A stretch of DNA of 64,000 nt. Source: Succinivibrio faecicola (GTDB lineage: Bacteria; Pseudomonadota; Gammaproteobacteria; Enterobacterales; Succinivibrionaceae). The stretch covers positions 1 through 64,000 of the forward strand of contig NZ_JAGFNY010000003.1 of assembly GCF_019448115.1 (NCBI RefSeq), given 5' to 3'. Below the pieces are notes generated by a model. The model was not told the origin of the DNA and made no database searches. It saw only the letters and a list, made by a program, of their open reading frames with translations. Below are positions 34,234 to 43,293 of this stretch, one piece after another (within the stretch, counting starts at the first letter, position 1; each line of letters starts with the position of its first letter). The position numbers and the translations under genes are program-made.

Positions 34234-36036
34234 ATGGGCGATAAATGCTTTAAACAACTGCCATTTGGAACTGAGAAATTCTCTGTACTTAGAAAAGAGG
34301 ATTACTATTATATAGATAAATCCTTATACATAAAGAATGTTTTTGAAAACTCAGCTTCCGTTATCCTTTTTACAAGGCCAAGACGGTTTGGTAAAACTCT
34401 TTTAATGGATATGTTCTCTTCATTTTTAGCTATAGCTGAAGATGGAAGTGATAACAGAGAATACAAAGAAAAACTCTTTGAAGGTCTTGAGATTTTTAAA
34501 GATAAAGAATTTACAGATAAATACCTAGGACAGTTCCCTGTTATTTCTATTTCTCTTAAAAGCGCTTATGGAGAGACTTTTGAACAAGCCTATGATGCAT
34601 TAGCACGTATCGTAGTAAGGCTATTTTCTGGTTTCGACTTTTTATTAAACAGTAAGAATCTGTCAAAAGATGAGATTGAAAACTATGGAAAATATCTAAA
34701 TAGAGAATTTCTGTGTGATATAAATTCTATGGGATATGTAAAAGAGGCTTTAGAATTTTTATCAAACTGTCTTTATAAGCACTATAAAAAGAAAGTCATA
34801 CTTTTAATCGATGAGTATGATGTACCTTTAGCAAAGGCATCAGAGAAAGGTTATCATAATGAGATGGTAACTCTTATAAGCCAGTTCTTTGATTTCATGA
34901 AAATCACACCTAATAACAATAGCACAGAATATCCAATTAAAAAGATAGTACTCACAGGCTGTTTAAAGGTAGCAAAAAACAGTATCTTTACAGGTGTAAA
35001 CAACCTTTATGTGAATACAATTCTGTCAGAAAGTCAATCTTTTGATTCAATGATAGGATTTACAAAAGAAGAGACTGTAAAGATATTAAAGGATTATGAG
35101 CTTGAAGAGTATGCAACGCTGGTTAAAGAAAACTATGATGGATACAGATTCAATGAAAAAGAGATGTTCTGTCCATGGGATGTAATTAACTTTATAGCAG
35201 AGTCATTAGATAAGATAGGCTCAGGAAAAACAATAATACCAGGAAACTACTGGATAAACTCAACATCAAGCAACGCATTATTATCATATGTTGGATATCT
35301 TACAGATAAAGATAATGAGAATATGCAAAAGCTCATGGATGGAGAGTGTATAGAGACCACCATCAATGATTCAATGAATTATGATGATTTAGCTATGCAC
35401 AAAGCTGAGGATTTCTACACATTATTGCTTTTTACAGGATATCTTACAGTAGATGGCTACAGAACAGAGAATATTTCTGGAGAAGATAAGACAGTCTACT
35501 CACTTAAGATCCCAAACAGAGAAATTCGTCAGTGTTTTATAAAGAACATAAAAGAGCACTTTGATACTATAGTAAATCAAGGTGAGAATAAGGCAAAGCT
35601 TATAGCAAATGCTCTGTTTGAAGGTGATTTCACAGTTGCAAAAAAGCATATAGATAGTCTTTTAAACAGCTACGTATCAATAAGAGACTTTGCAACAAAG
35701 GCAAAACCTGAGAACTTCTATCATGGATTCTTATCAGGAGTATTTACGAACTGTTCTGATTTCATATCTGACTTTAAATCAAACAGTGAATCAGGTGATG
35801 GTTATGCTGATTTAATGTTTGTGAATAAAACAGGTGATAAAGCTGTTATTCTAGAGATTAAAGCATCTTCTAAAATCGAATCTGTTATAGAAGATGCAAA
35901 TCATGCTATAAAACAGATAGAAGATAAAGGATATGCAAAAAGTTATACAACTAATCCTTTTATAAATGAAATTTATGGCATTGGCATCAGTTTCTATAAC
36001 AAGCAGTGTTATATTTCTTGCAGAAAGATAAAGTAA
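34234..36036 (+). CDS. AAA-ATPase-like/PD-(D/E)XK protein (DUF1703 family), copy 1
   Basis: The 600-residue protein starts KCFKQLPFGTEKFSVL and carries FTRPRRFGKTLLMDM (an unusual Walker A) at about 45-58, ILLIDEYDVPLAKA (Walker B) near 190, and a C-terminal nuclease-like segment DGYADLMF ... VILEIKAS with a D ... E-x-K core. These are the AAA-ATPase-like and PDDEXK_9 domains that are typically encoded together and are expanded in gut and rumen bacteria. The function is not known. I chose ATG 34234 because the paralogue keeps this start but has ACG in place of the upstream ATG 34222. Confidence 0.85.
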   Translation: MGDKCFKQLPFGTEKFSVLRKEDYYYIDKSLYIKNVFENSASVILFTRPRRFGKTLLMDMFSSFLAIAEDGSDNREYKEKLFEGLEIFKDKEFTDKYLGQFPVISISLKSAYGETFEQAYDALARIVVRLFSGFDFLLNSKNLSKDEIENYGKYLNREFLCDINSMGYVKEALEFLSNCLYKHYKKKVILLIDEYDVPLAKASEKGYHNEMVTLISQFFDFMKITPNNNSTEYPIKKIVLTGCLKVAKNSIFTGVNNLYVNTILSESQSFDSMIGFTKEETVKILKDYELEEYATLVKENYDGYRFNEKEMFCPWDVINFIAESLDKIGSGKTIIPGNYWINSTSSNALLSYVGYLTDKDNENMQKLMDGECIETTINDSMNYDDLAMHKAEDFYTLLLFTGYLTVDGYRTENISGEDKTVYSLKIPNREIRQCFIKNIKEHFDTIVNQGENKAKLIANALFEGDFTVAKKHIDSLLNSYVSIRDFATKAKPENFYHGFLSGVFTNCSDFISDFKSNSESGDGYADLMFVNKTGDKAVILEIKASSKIESVIEDANHAIKQIEDKGYAKSYTTNPFINEIYGIGISFYNKQCYISCRKIK

Positions 36037-36050
36037 AATCTGCAAACTTT

Positions 36051-36110
36051 ATTTGGACAATCCTGCTTTTTTGTACAACAAAAATCATTTCCTCTTATGA
36101 TTGTCCAAAT
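36051..36110. repeat. 60-bp nested inverted-repeat element
   Basis: ATTTGGACAATC (36051-36062) and GATTGTCCAAAT (36099-36110) are exact 12-bp complements. Inside them a second hairpin (TTTTTGT, 3 bases, ACAAAAA) is visible. It lies between the DUF1703 gene and the fliE promoter. It may be a terminator, or a miniature transposable element or IS remnant. Confidence 0.55.
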
Positions 36111-36226
36111 TATTCAATGCAAGCTCTCATTTTTAATCAGTATTCTTCATTAAATCTTGAAAAGCGTTGTCAATAAAGGCAAAATTTACTTAATTAGTAA
36201 TAGCTTAGAGAATTTTTTTTTCAAAC

Positions 36227-36243
36227 TTGGCACATAACTTGAA
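36227..36243 (+). promoter_or_regulatory. Sigma-54-type promoter for the fliE operon
   Basis: TTGGCAC (36227-36233), 5 bases, TTGAA (36239-36243). The -24 element is a full match to the RpoN consensus; the -12 element has GA instead of GC. It stands 54 bases before fliE, fitting RpoN/FlrC-type control of basal-body genes in polar-flagellum systems. Confidence 0.65.
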
Positions 36244-36296
36244 AGATATACTTCAGAATTAGATTAAATGTCAGTTTTTTGACTGTTGAGGTTGTT

Positions 36297-36710
36297 ATGA
36301 GTATGTCAGTTAATTCTTTAGGTTCAAATATGTCAATGCTAGCTCAGTTGCAGAAGATGCAGCAGCAGATGCATGCTCTTAGCAACGCGGCACGCGGAAT
36401 TAATACTCCAAATGATGAAGCTGCAAAAGCTCAGTCATCACAGGAGATGGCAAAGACAGTAACTCATGATGAGCATAATGATAATGTCGGTGCCTTTGCA
36501 AATATGCTGAAAGATGCATTTGAAAATGTGAATCTGCTGCAGAATGATTCATCTAACAAGCAGACAAAATTTGATTTAGGTGATCGCTCTGTGACTTTAT
36601 CTGATGTGATGCTAGCTTCTCAAAAAGCAAGTATCTCATTTGAGGCAACCTTACAGATCCGCAATAAGATGCTTGAGGCATATAAGACAGTTTCTCAGAT
36701 GCAGGTATAA
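36297..36710 (+). CDS. fliE: Flagellar hook-basal body protein FliE
   Basis: The 137-residue FliE joins the MS ring to the rod. The C-terminal half is typical: FANMLKDAFENVN and LSDVMLASQKASISFEATLQIRNKM, landmarks of the family. It is about 30 residues longer than E. coli FliE at the N-terminus. I chose ATG 36297, with GAGG 5 bases upstream; the frame is open from TTG 36279. It heads fliEFGHIJ. Confidence 0.93.
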   Translation: MSMSVNSLGSNMSMLAQLQKMQQQMHALSNAARGINTPNDEAAKAQSSQEMAKTVTHDEHNDNVGAFANMLKDAFENVNLLQNDSSNKQTKFDLGDRSVTLSDVMLASQKASISFEATLQIRNKMLEAYKTVSQMQV

Positions 36711-36726
36711 CCTTTGAGGATTAAAA

Positions 36727-38589
36727 ATGGCAGATAATGGTTTTCCGGTAACATCATCTTCTTCTCAGGAAAATGAAAATGCATTAGCTCCTGTAGATAG
36801 TAATGATAAGCAGTCAGGTTCAAGTGATCTTGTTGTGTCATCTGAGCCAAACGAGCAGTTTTCTCCGGTAGAAACTGACAACTCCTCAGTTGATGAGAAG
36901 AGCTCTGGTATCAAGTCTTTCTTTAAAGATGGTGAGATGATTCATCGTCTTATTCTCCTAGGTTTTCTTGTAATATTCATTGCAGGCATTATCTTTGCCG
37001 TTTTCTCATTTACAGGTTCATCAAATACTCCTGATACTCAAAGACGTTTAGGCCAGTATTCAAGCCAGGATATCGGTCCTGTTATCGAATTTTTAAAAAC
37101 CGAAGGCTACAAATACAAATTATCTAACAATACCGTTATTGTTGATGCTAATGAGTATGATTCTATAGTTGAAAAAATGCTTATTCAGGGAATTGCCATT
37201 CCAAAAGAGAATACAGATGATGGCGACAAGATCATCATGACTGATTCTGGATTCGGTGTTTCTCAGAGAATGGAAAGTGAAAGAATCAAGCATGGCCGAG
37301 AAGTTCAGTTGGCAAGAGCAATTGAAAAAATTGATGGTGTTCAAAGAGCAACCGTTCTTCTTGCAATTCCAAAGGAGAATGTTTTTGCAAGAGAAAAGAG
37401 CAGACCTAGTGCTGCTGTAGTTGTTACTCTAAAGCCAAATGCATACTTAACACCTGAAAATGTAAATTCAATCCGTTTTATAGTTTCATCTTCAGTACAT
37501 AATCTGCTTAGCAAGGATGTTACTGTAACCGATCAGACAGGTCGTCAGCTGTCTGCTGAAGTTCCTAAGGATACAACAGAGAGCAAGCTTCAGCGCGAAT
37601 TTGAAATGCGTACCATGCGAGAAGCTCAGTACAGAGACAAGCTTGATGCTATTCTTGCTCCAATGCTCGGTATTGGCAATTATTCAGCTGAGGTTGATGT
37701 AACTTTAGATACCACTATTCAAGAAGAGACAAGTCAGCTTTATAATCCAGACTCTCAGGCTGTTAGATCTGAAACATTAAAGGAAGCTTCAGGTCAGTCA
37801 GAAAAAACTAATCCTTATGGAGTTCCAGGCTCTCTGTCAAATCAGCCTCCTGCTAATGCATCTATTCCTCAGCAGCTCAAGAATGGTACTGCATCTGATT
37901 CTCAAAGCTCAGACAACAGAAAAGAGTCTCGTGAGGCTGTAAGAAACTATGAAGTTGATACAACCATGAGACATACTGTAAGACCTACAAATGTTGTATC
38001 CCGTCTTACCGTATCTGTTGCTGTTGATTATATAAAGACTCTCAACAAGGATAATAAAATTGAATATGTGCCACGTCCACAGGCAGATCTTGACAAGATT
38101 GCTGATCTTGTACGCGGTGGTCTTGGTCTGTCAGAGTCAAGAGGCGATTTTGTCAAGGTGGAGACTGTCTCATTCCCTCATGGTGATATCACACCTGAAC
38201 TTCCTGTTTACCAGCAGGATTGGTTCATAAGGCTTGTAAAACCTCTTGCAGTTATCCTGATTGTGCTGATTGTTGTAGTCTTCGTAATAAGACCTCTGCT
38301 CAACAAGCTTCTGCGTAAGGATGAAACTGATGTACCTGAGGTTGACCAGGATGAGCTTGATTCTCAGTCAGCTCTTGATGGATTTGATGACTTCAATCTC
38401 ATTGCAAAGAACAAGGAGCTTGCAGATCAGGTTTATACCATCAATACAGAAGGTGGTATCGAGCTTCCAAACTTGCGAAAAGAAGCCGATCTGCTCAAGG
38501 CTGTGCGTACTCTTGCATCTAATGAACCACAGCTTACTGCTGAAGTTATTAAAGACTGGCTTGCAGAAGATCTCAAGGAAAAGTCATAG
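36727..38589 (+). CDS. fliF: Flagellar MS-ring protein FliF
   Basis: The 620-residue FliF has two membrane segments, about 76-96 and 500-522, with the ring-building motif domains between (RRLGQYSSQDIGPVIEFL, SERIKHGREVQLARAI are landmarks). A periplasmic linker rich in S, Q and N lies at about 340-400. The C-terminal cytoplasmic tail binds FliG. It starts 16 bases after fliE. Confidence 0.96.
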   Translation: MADNGFPVTSSSSQENENALAPVDSNDKQSGSSDLVVSSEPNEQFSPVETDNSSVDEKSSGIKSFFKDGEMIHRLILLGFLVIFIAGIIFAVFSFTGSSNTPDTQRRLGQYSSQDIGPVIEFLKTEGYKYKLSNNTVIVDANEYDSIVEKMLIQGIAIPKENTDDGDKIIMTDSGFGVSQRMESERIKHGREVQLARAIEKIDGVQRATVLLAIPKENVFAREKSRPSAAVVVTLKPNAYLTPENVNSIRFIVSSSVHNLLSKDVTVTDQTGRQLSAEVPKDTTESKLQREFEMRTMREAQYRDKLDAILAPMLGIGNYSAEVDVTLDTTIQEETSQLYNPDSQAVRSETLKEASGQSEKTNPYGVPGSLSNQPPANASIPQQLKNGTASDSQSSDNRKESREAVRNYEVDTTMRHTVRPTNVVSRLTVSVAVDYIKTLNKDNKIEYVPRPQADLDKIADLVRGGLGLSESRGDFVKVETVSFPHGDITPELPVYQQDWFIRLVKPLAVILIVLIVVVFVIRPLLNKLLRKDETDVPEVDQDELDSQSALDGFDDFNLIAKNKELADQVYTINTEGGIELPNLRKEADLLKAVRTLASNEPQLTAEVIKDWLAEDLKEKS

Positions 38590-38598
38590 GAGTTACAA

Positions 38599-39699
38599 AT
38601 GTCAGATACAGATTTACAGGCACCTATTGCAAAGTCGCCTACAATTAATGGCAATAGCAATGCTGTCCTTGAGTTTACTGAAGACGAGAAGACTGCACTT
38701 GAAAGTATGTCCGGAATGGACAAGTGCGTGCTCCTGATGCTTTCTCTCTCTGAGGAGGATGCTGCACAGATTTTCAAGAATCTTGAGCCAAAACAGGTTC
38801 AGAAACTTGGTATCAGAATGTCAGAGATGACAAACTTTACTCAAGATCAGGTAAATGCTGTACATAAGTCCTTCTTAAAGGATGTTACAAGTCATTCAAA
38901 TCTTGGTCTTGGAAATTCAGATTTCGTTCGTCATGCTCTTACTGCTGCATTGGGTACAGAAAAGGCAAACAACCTTATCGAGCAGATTTCTTTGGGTACC
39001 GGTTCTCGTGGTCTTGATTCATTAAAGTGGATGGATGCCCGACAGGTTGCTACTATTATTCAGCATGAGCATCCTCAGATTCAGACTATCGTTTTATCAT
39101 ATCTTGAGCCAGAGCAGTCAGCTGAAATTCTCTCTCAGTTCCCTGAAAATGTAAGACTTGATCTTATTATGAGAATTGCAACCTTAGAAGAGGTTCAGCC
39201 TGCAGCATTGCAAGAACTTAATGAAATTATGGAAAAACAGTTTGCCGGTACCGCAGGTTCACAGTCTGCAAAGATTGGTGGTCTAAAGAGTGCTGCCGAT
39301 ATTATGAACTACTTAGATAGCTCAACTGAGACTCAGCTGATGAATGCTATTCAGTCTCAGGATAAGGAAATCGGTAATCAGATCCAGGATCTTATGTTCG
39401 TATTCGACAACCTCAATGGTGTTGATGACCGTTCAATCCAGACTCTGTTGCGTGATGTTCCATCAGACGTGTTGCAGAAGGCTTTAAAGGGCGCAGACGA
39501 TGGACTCAAGGAGAAGTTCTTCAAGAATATGTCTTCTCGTGCAGCTGCATCCTTACGTGAAGATCTTGCATCTATGGGACCTACCAAGCTCTCAGATGTT
39601 GAGGCTGCTCAGAAGGAAATTCTTACTATTGCAAGAAAACTTGCAGATTCTGGCGCTATCATGCTAAGCCGTGGTGGTGGAAGCTCAGACTTCATCTAG
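38599..39699 (+). CDS. fliG: Flagellar motor switch protein FliG
   Basis: The 366-residue FliG couples the stator to rotor torque. LMLSLSEEDAAQIFKNL marks the N domain, EHPQ in the middle domain is the FliM contact motif, and MFVFDNLNGVDDRSIQTLLRD, a landmark for the C domain, holds the charged torque helix. It starts 9 bases after fliF. Confidence 0.96.
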   Translation: MSDTDLQAPIAKSPTINGNSNAVLEFTEDEKTALESMSGMDKCVLLMLSLSEEDAAQIFKNLEPKQVQKLGIRMSEMTNFTQDQVNAVHKSFLKDVTSHSNLGLGNSDFVRHALTAALGTEKANNLIEQISLGTGSRGLDSLKWMDARQVATIIQHEHPQIQTIVLSYLEPEQSAEILSQFPENVRLDLIMRIATLEEVQPAALQELNEIMEKQFAGTAGSQSAKIGGLKSAADIMNYLDSSTETQLMNAIQSQDKEIGNQIQDLMFVFDNLNGVDDRSIQTLLRDVPSDVLQKALKGADDGLKEKFFKNMSSRAAASLREDLASMGPTKLSDVEAAQKEILTIARKLADSGAIMLSRGGGSSDFI

Positions 39700-39715
39700 T
39701 GACTGAAGGAATACT

Positions 39716-41098
39716 ATGGACGATTTTTTTTCACAGGAACAAGTTGATGATTCCGTTGTTAATGCTGAGGATAACCAGAAGCTTAAAAAGAGCCGTCTTG
39801 ATATTAGATATCATCGAACTGTTTCTACTGTTACATCAGCTGAGATGGCCAAAGATTACAAGGTTAAGGTCTGGCCGACTCTTGATGAGAATGATGCTGA
39901 AGGTCCTATAAATGCACTTGGTGTAAGAATTGAAGATTATCAGTCCCGAAAAAAAGCTCAGATAAAAGAATTTGAACAGTTTCAGTCAAAAAAAAGACAG
40001 GAGCTTTTCTTGGAAATCAGCAACATGGCTGATGAGGAAATGGAGCTTATTGAGGCTGAAAGACAAAAGCCAGCCTTTACTGTTGAAGAGCTAGAACAGA
40101 TTAGAAACGAAGCTTTTGAGGAAGGTAAAAATCAGGGCCTTGAAGAAGGTAGAGCAAAAGGTCATGAGGAAGGTTTTCAGTCTGGATATAATGATGGAAT
40201 TGAAAAAGGTGTAGCTGAAGGTTTAGAAAAAGGCTACCAGGATGGTTTTCGTCAGGGCCAGGAAGATGGCTTTTCAAAAGGCCACTCTGAAGGTTTAGAG
40301 TCAGGTCAGAGCGTCGTGCTTGAACAGGTAGAGCGTTTTAGATATCTTGCTGACTCTCTTGCAAATCCACTTCGTGAGCTTGATAGAGATGTAACAGATG
40401 AAATCTGCTATATCATTTCCCGTCTTGCAAAGGTGATTATAAGAAAGGAAATTAATAATAATGAGCCTTTCTTACGTAATACACTGGATAAAGCTCTTTC
40501 AATACTTCCAAATTCAAAGAAAGGTGCATCTATCTATTTAAACCCTGAAGATGCAGCTCTTGTTAGAAGTGCTCTTGGCAGTGAGTATATAAATGAACAG
40601 CAATGGGAGCTTAATGACGATGAGTCACTTGAGATTGGTGATATTAGAGTCTGCAATAGTGCATCAACTGTTGAGTGGCGAGTTAATGACCGAATTGATT
40701 CTCTTTTAGATGAATTCTTAAGCAGTGTCTATCCAAATGTAAACTCAGCTTTAAAAGAATCAATCGAGGGATGTCCTGAGTATGATGAGATCCCAAAAAA
40801 GAAGATTGCAAAAAGAACCTTAACTGACATAAAAGATTCAATTGAACATAGTGTAAATCCAGAAGATCATCAACAGATGCAGGATGCTGAAAGTGAAGGT
40901 GGCGAAATTTCAGATGAGTCTGTATCTGAAAATGAAGTATCTGATGCTCCTCAAGAAGATGCACAGCAGGTTTTGATGGATGAGCCACAAAACAGAGAGC
41001 TTAGCGCAATTGAAGAGCTTGAAAGTCAGGTATCAGAGCCTATGTCTGATGAGGATGCTGCTTCAATTCTATCTAAAAGCGCAACCGGGGAGATATAA
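39716..41098 (+). CDS. fliH: Flagellar assembly protein FliH
   Basis: The 460-residue FliH regulates the FliI ATPase at the export gate. Residues about 135-200 hold a run of G-x-x-x-G type repeats (EEGKNQGLEEG, KGHEEGFQSG and so on), the family hallmark. The C-terminal domain (about 200-340) binds FliI. The protein is twice the usual length of 230-280 residues because of an N-terminal region and an extra acidic tail (about 365-460). Confidence 0.88.
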   Translation: MDDFFSQEQVDDSVVNAEDNQKLKKSRLDIRYHRTVSTVTSAEMAKDYKVKVWPTLDENDAEGPINALGVRIEDYQSRKKAQIKEFEQFQSKKRQELFLEISNMADEEMELIEAERQKPAFTVEELEQIRNEAFEEGKNQGLEEGRAKGHEEGFQSGYNDGIEKGVAEGLEKGYQDGFRQGQEDGFSKGHSEGLESGQSVVLEQVERFRYLADSLANPLRELDRDVTDEICYIISRLAKVIIRKEINNNEPFLRNTLDKALSILPNSKKGASIYLNPEDAALVRSALGSEYINEQQWELNDDESLEIGDIRVCNSASTVEWRVNDRIDSLLDEFLSSVYPNVNSALKESIEGCPEYDEIPKKKIAKRTLTDIKDSIEHSVNPEDHQQMQDAESEGGEISDESVSENEVSDAPQEDAQQVLMDEPQNRELSAIEELESQVSEPMSDEDAASILSKSATGEI

Positions 41099-42544
41099 AT
41101 GAGTAATCTTCTCTCCAGACTGCAGTCAATAAATCTTGTGGAGAGTGAAAAGCCTCCTGTTATCTCTGGTCATCTTACAAGAGTAGTCGGTCTTACTCTT
41201 GAGGCTGTCGGTATCAAGGTGCCTTTAGGTCAGAGATGTCGTATTGATACTAATAATGGTCCCATGATTGCCGAGGTCGTTGGCTTTTCAGGTGAGACAA
41301 CATTCCTTATGCCTACCTCTGATATCATTGAGGTTCAAAATGGCGATCCTGTAATTCCTGTTGCAAATACTGATTCTTATCCATACGGACTTCATCTGTT
41401 AGGACGTGTGCTAGACGGTATGGGTAATCCTATCGATGATAAGGGACCATTAGTAAGTACAACTGCAACAAAGTGGCATCCTAAAAAGTTAAATCCAATG
41501 GGACGTCGTCCTATCAAAGAGCCATTAGATGTTGGTGTAAAGGCAATCAATTCCTTACTTACCATAGGTCAGGGACAGCGTATTGGTCTTTTTGCAGGTT
41601 CAGGTGTAGGTAAGTCAGTACTTTTAGGTATGATGACACGTGGTACTACAGCTGATATCGTTGTTGTGGGCCTTATTGGTGAGCGTGGCCGTGAGGTTGT
41701 AGAGTTTATCGATGATATTCTCGGAGAAGAGGGAAGAAAGCGCTCTGTTGTTGTAGCAGCTCCTGCCGATGCTTCACCTCTGATGAGACTTAAAGGCTGT
41801 GAGACCACAATTCAGATTGCAGAGTATTTTCGTGATCAGGGCTATAACGTTCTTTTAATGATAGACTCATTAACCCGTTATGCCATGGCTCAGCGTGAGA
41901 TTGCACTAGCTGTAGGTGAACCTCCTGCAACTAAAGGTTATCCGCCATCTGTATTTGCAAAGCTTCCTGCTTTGGTTGAAAGAGCTGGTAACGGTGGTAA
42001 AGATCAGGGATCAATTACTGCCTTCTTCACTGTTTTAGTTGAAGGTGACGATCTGCAGGATCCTATTGCAGATTCAGCAAGAGCTATTCTTGACGGTCAT
42101 ATTGTTCTATCCCGTGAACTTGCTGACTCCGGTCACTTCCCTGCAATCGATGTTGAAAAATCTGTAAGCCGTGTAATGCCGGCTGTTGTAACTCCTGAGC
42201 ATATGGTAATGGCAAGAACAATACGACAGTGTCTTGCTCAGTATACCCAGTCAAGAGAGCTTATTCAGGTTGGTGCTTATCAGCATGGATCAGATCCAAG
42301 AGTTGATCAGGCAATCATGATTAAGCCTTATATTGATGATTTTACTGTTCAGGAAATGAAACAGATTGTTCCTTACAAAGAATCAATTGATGGTCTAAAA
42401 CAGTTGTCTATGATCCTAATCAATGACGCACAGGCAAAGATTGATGCTATGAATGCAGGTAACAGTAAACCTGCTGTAACCGTTAAGAAGAATCCTTCCG
42501 TATCATTTAAACAGACTCCAAAAAATCAGCTGCCACAAGGCTAA
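41099..42544 (+). CDS. fliI: Flagellum-specific ATPase FliI
   Basis: The 481-residue FliI powers export with FliH and FliJ. The F1-beta-like core has Walker A FAGSGVGKSVL at about 165-175, IGERGREV, and LLMIDSLTRYAMAQRE as Walker B region. The start ATG directly follows the stop of fliH. It lies upstream of fliJ by 17 bases. Confidence 0.96.
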   Translation: MSNLLSRLQSINLVESEKPPVISGHLTRVVGLTLEAVGIKVPLGQRCRIDTNNGPMIAEVVGFSGETTFLMPTSDIIEVQNGDPVIPVANTDSYPYGLHLLGRVLDGMGNPIDDKGPLVSTTATKWHPKKLNPMGRRPIKEPLDVGVKAINSLLTIGQGQRIGLFAGSGVGKSVLLGMMTRGTTADIVVVGLIGERGREVVEFIDDILGEEGRKRSVVVAAPADASPLMRLKGCETTIQIAEYFRDQGYNVLLMIDSLTRYAMAQREIALAVGEPPATKGYPPSVFAKLPALVERAGNGGKDQGSITAFFTVLVEGDDLQDPIADSARAILDGHIVLSRELADSGHFPAIDVEKSVSRVMPAVVTPEHMVMARTIRQCLAQYTQSRELIQVGAYQHGSDPRVDQAIMIKPYIDDFTVQEMKQIVPYKESIDGLKQLSMILINDAQAKIDAMNAGNSKPAVTVKKNPSVSFKQTPKNQLPQG

Positions 42545-42561
42545 GAAGAGGATAGAGCAAG

Positions 42562-43017
42562 ATGAGTTCTGATAAATCCTTACTTTTAGTTCTCGATCTT
42601 AGAAAAAAGGCTGAAGAAGAAGCCCTTAGAATGTGGTCTGATGCCAGAAAGGCTGTTCAGTCTTTTAAAGATCAGTTGGCACAGCTAGAACAGTTTGCAA
42701 AAATATATGAAGTTGAAATGCAGTCAAAATCTAAAAATGGTCTTGATATGACTATGTATCAGTCATATGTTCAGTTTTTAGATAAACTTGAAAAAATTAA
42801 AGTGCGACAGGAAAACGGCTTAAAACAACTTGAACTGCAGGAGCAAAGAGCTCAGCAGTTTTATCTTGAAAAGCAAAAAGAGCGTAAAATCATTGAATCC
42901 CTCCTTGAAAAACATAAGATCCAAAGACGCATTAAAGAAGCTAAAGCAGAGCAGAAACTTGCTGACGATCTTGTGTCATCTAAGCATGCACGTTTGGTGA
43001 TGAATAAGAACAACTAA
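42562..43017 (+). CDS. fliJ: Flagellar export chaperone FliJ
   Basis: The 151-residue, almost wholly helical protein (many K, E and Q, coiled-coil pattern) fits FliJ in size, composition and position after fliI. FliJ escorts export substrates and joins FliI to FlhA. It is the last gene before the restriction-modification insertion; fliK, its usual neighbour, is 8.7 kb away. Confidence 0.88.
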   Translation: MSSDKSLLLVLDLRKKAEEEALRMWSDARKAVQSFKDQLAQLEQFAKIYEVEMQSKSKNGLDMTMYQSYVQFLDKLEKIKVRQENGLKQLELQEQRAQQFYLEKQKERKIIESLLEKHKIQRRIKEAKAEQKLADDLVSSKHARLVMNKNN

Positions 43018-43034
43018 TGATTATTATCATTATC
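43016..43034. promoter_or_regulatory. Fur-box-like sequence after fliJ
   Basis: AATGATTATTATCATTATC matches the 19-bp E. coli Fur consensus at 15 positions. It starts within the fliJ stop codon and lies 260 bases before hsdM. In AT-rich DNA such matches arise by chance. Confidence 0.3.
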
Positions 43035-43068
43035 TAAGATCGCATAATTGCTAAAAAATTATGAAGAA

Positions 43069-43097
43069 TTGAGTAAAATGTGTAGAGTAATTATACA
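43069..43097 (+). promoter_or_regulatory. Candidate sigma-70 promoter for hsdM
   Basis: TTGAGT (43069-43074), 17 bases, TATACA (43092-43097). A perfect TATAAT also occurs at 43107-43112 but has no matching -35. Either would give a leader of about 180 bases to hsdM. Nothing else is seen in 43035-43293. Confidence 0.4.
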
Positions 43098-43293
43098 TAT
43101 GTGTAATATAATGTCTAAAAGTTTTTAGCAATCTCTAACTATATTTAAGATAATAAAAAGTGTGAAAAATGTTTTACTGCTCATTACACAGTAAAAGTTT
43201 GATACATACGTATAAATCAGATTTATCCGTTTGTAAATTCAAACGTTGAATGGTCTTGTAAAGAAATTTTTTGTTAATTAAAGGTTATTTATT

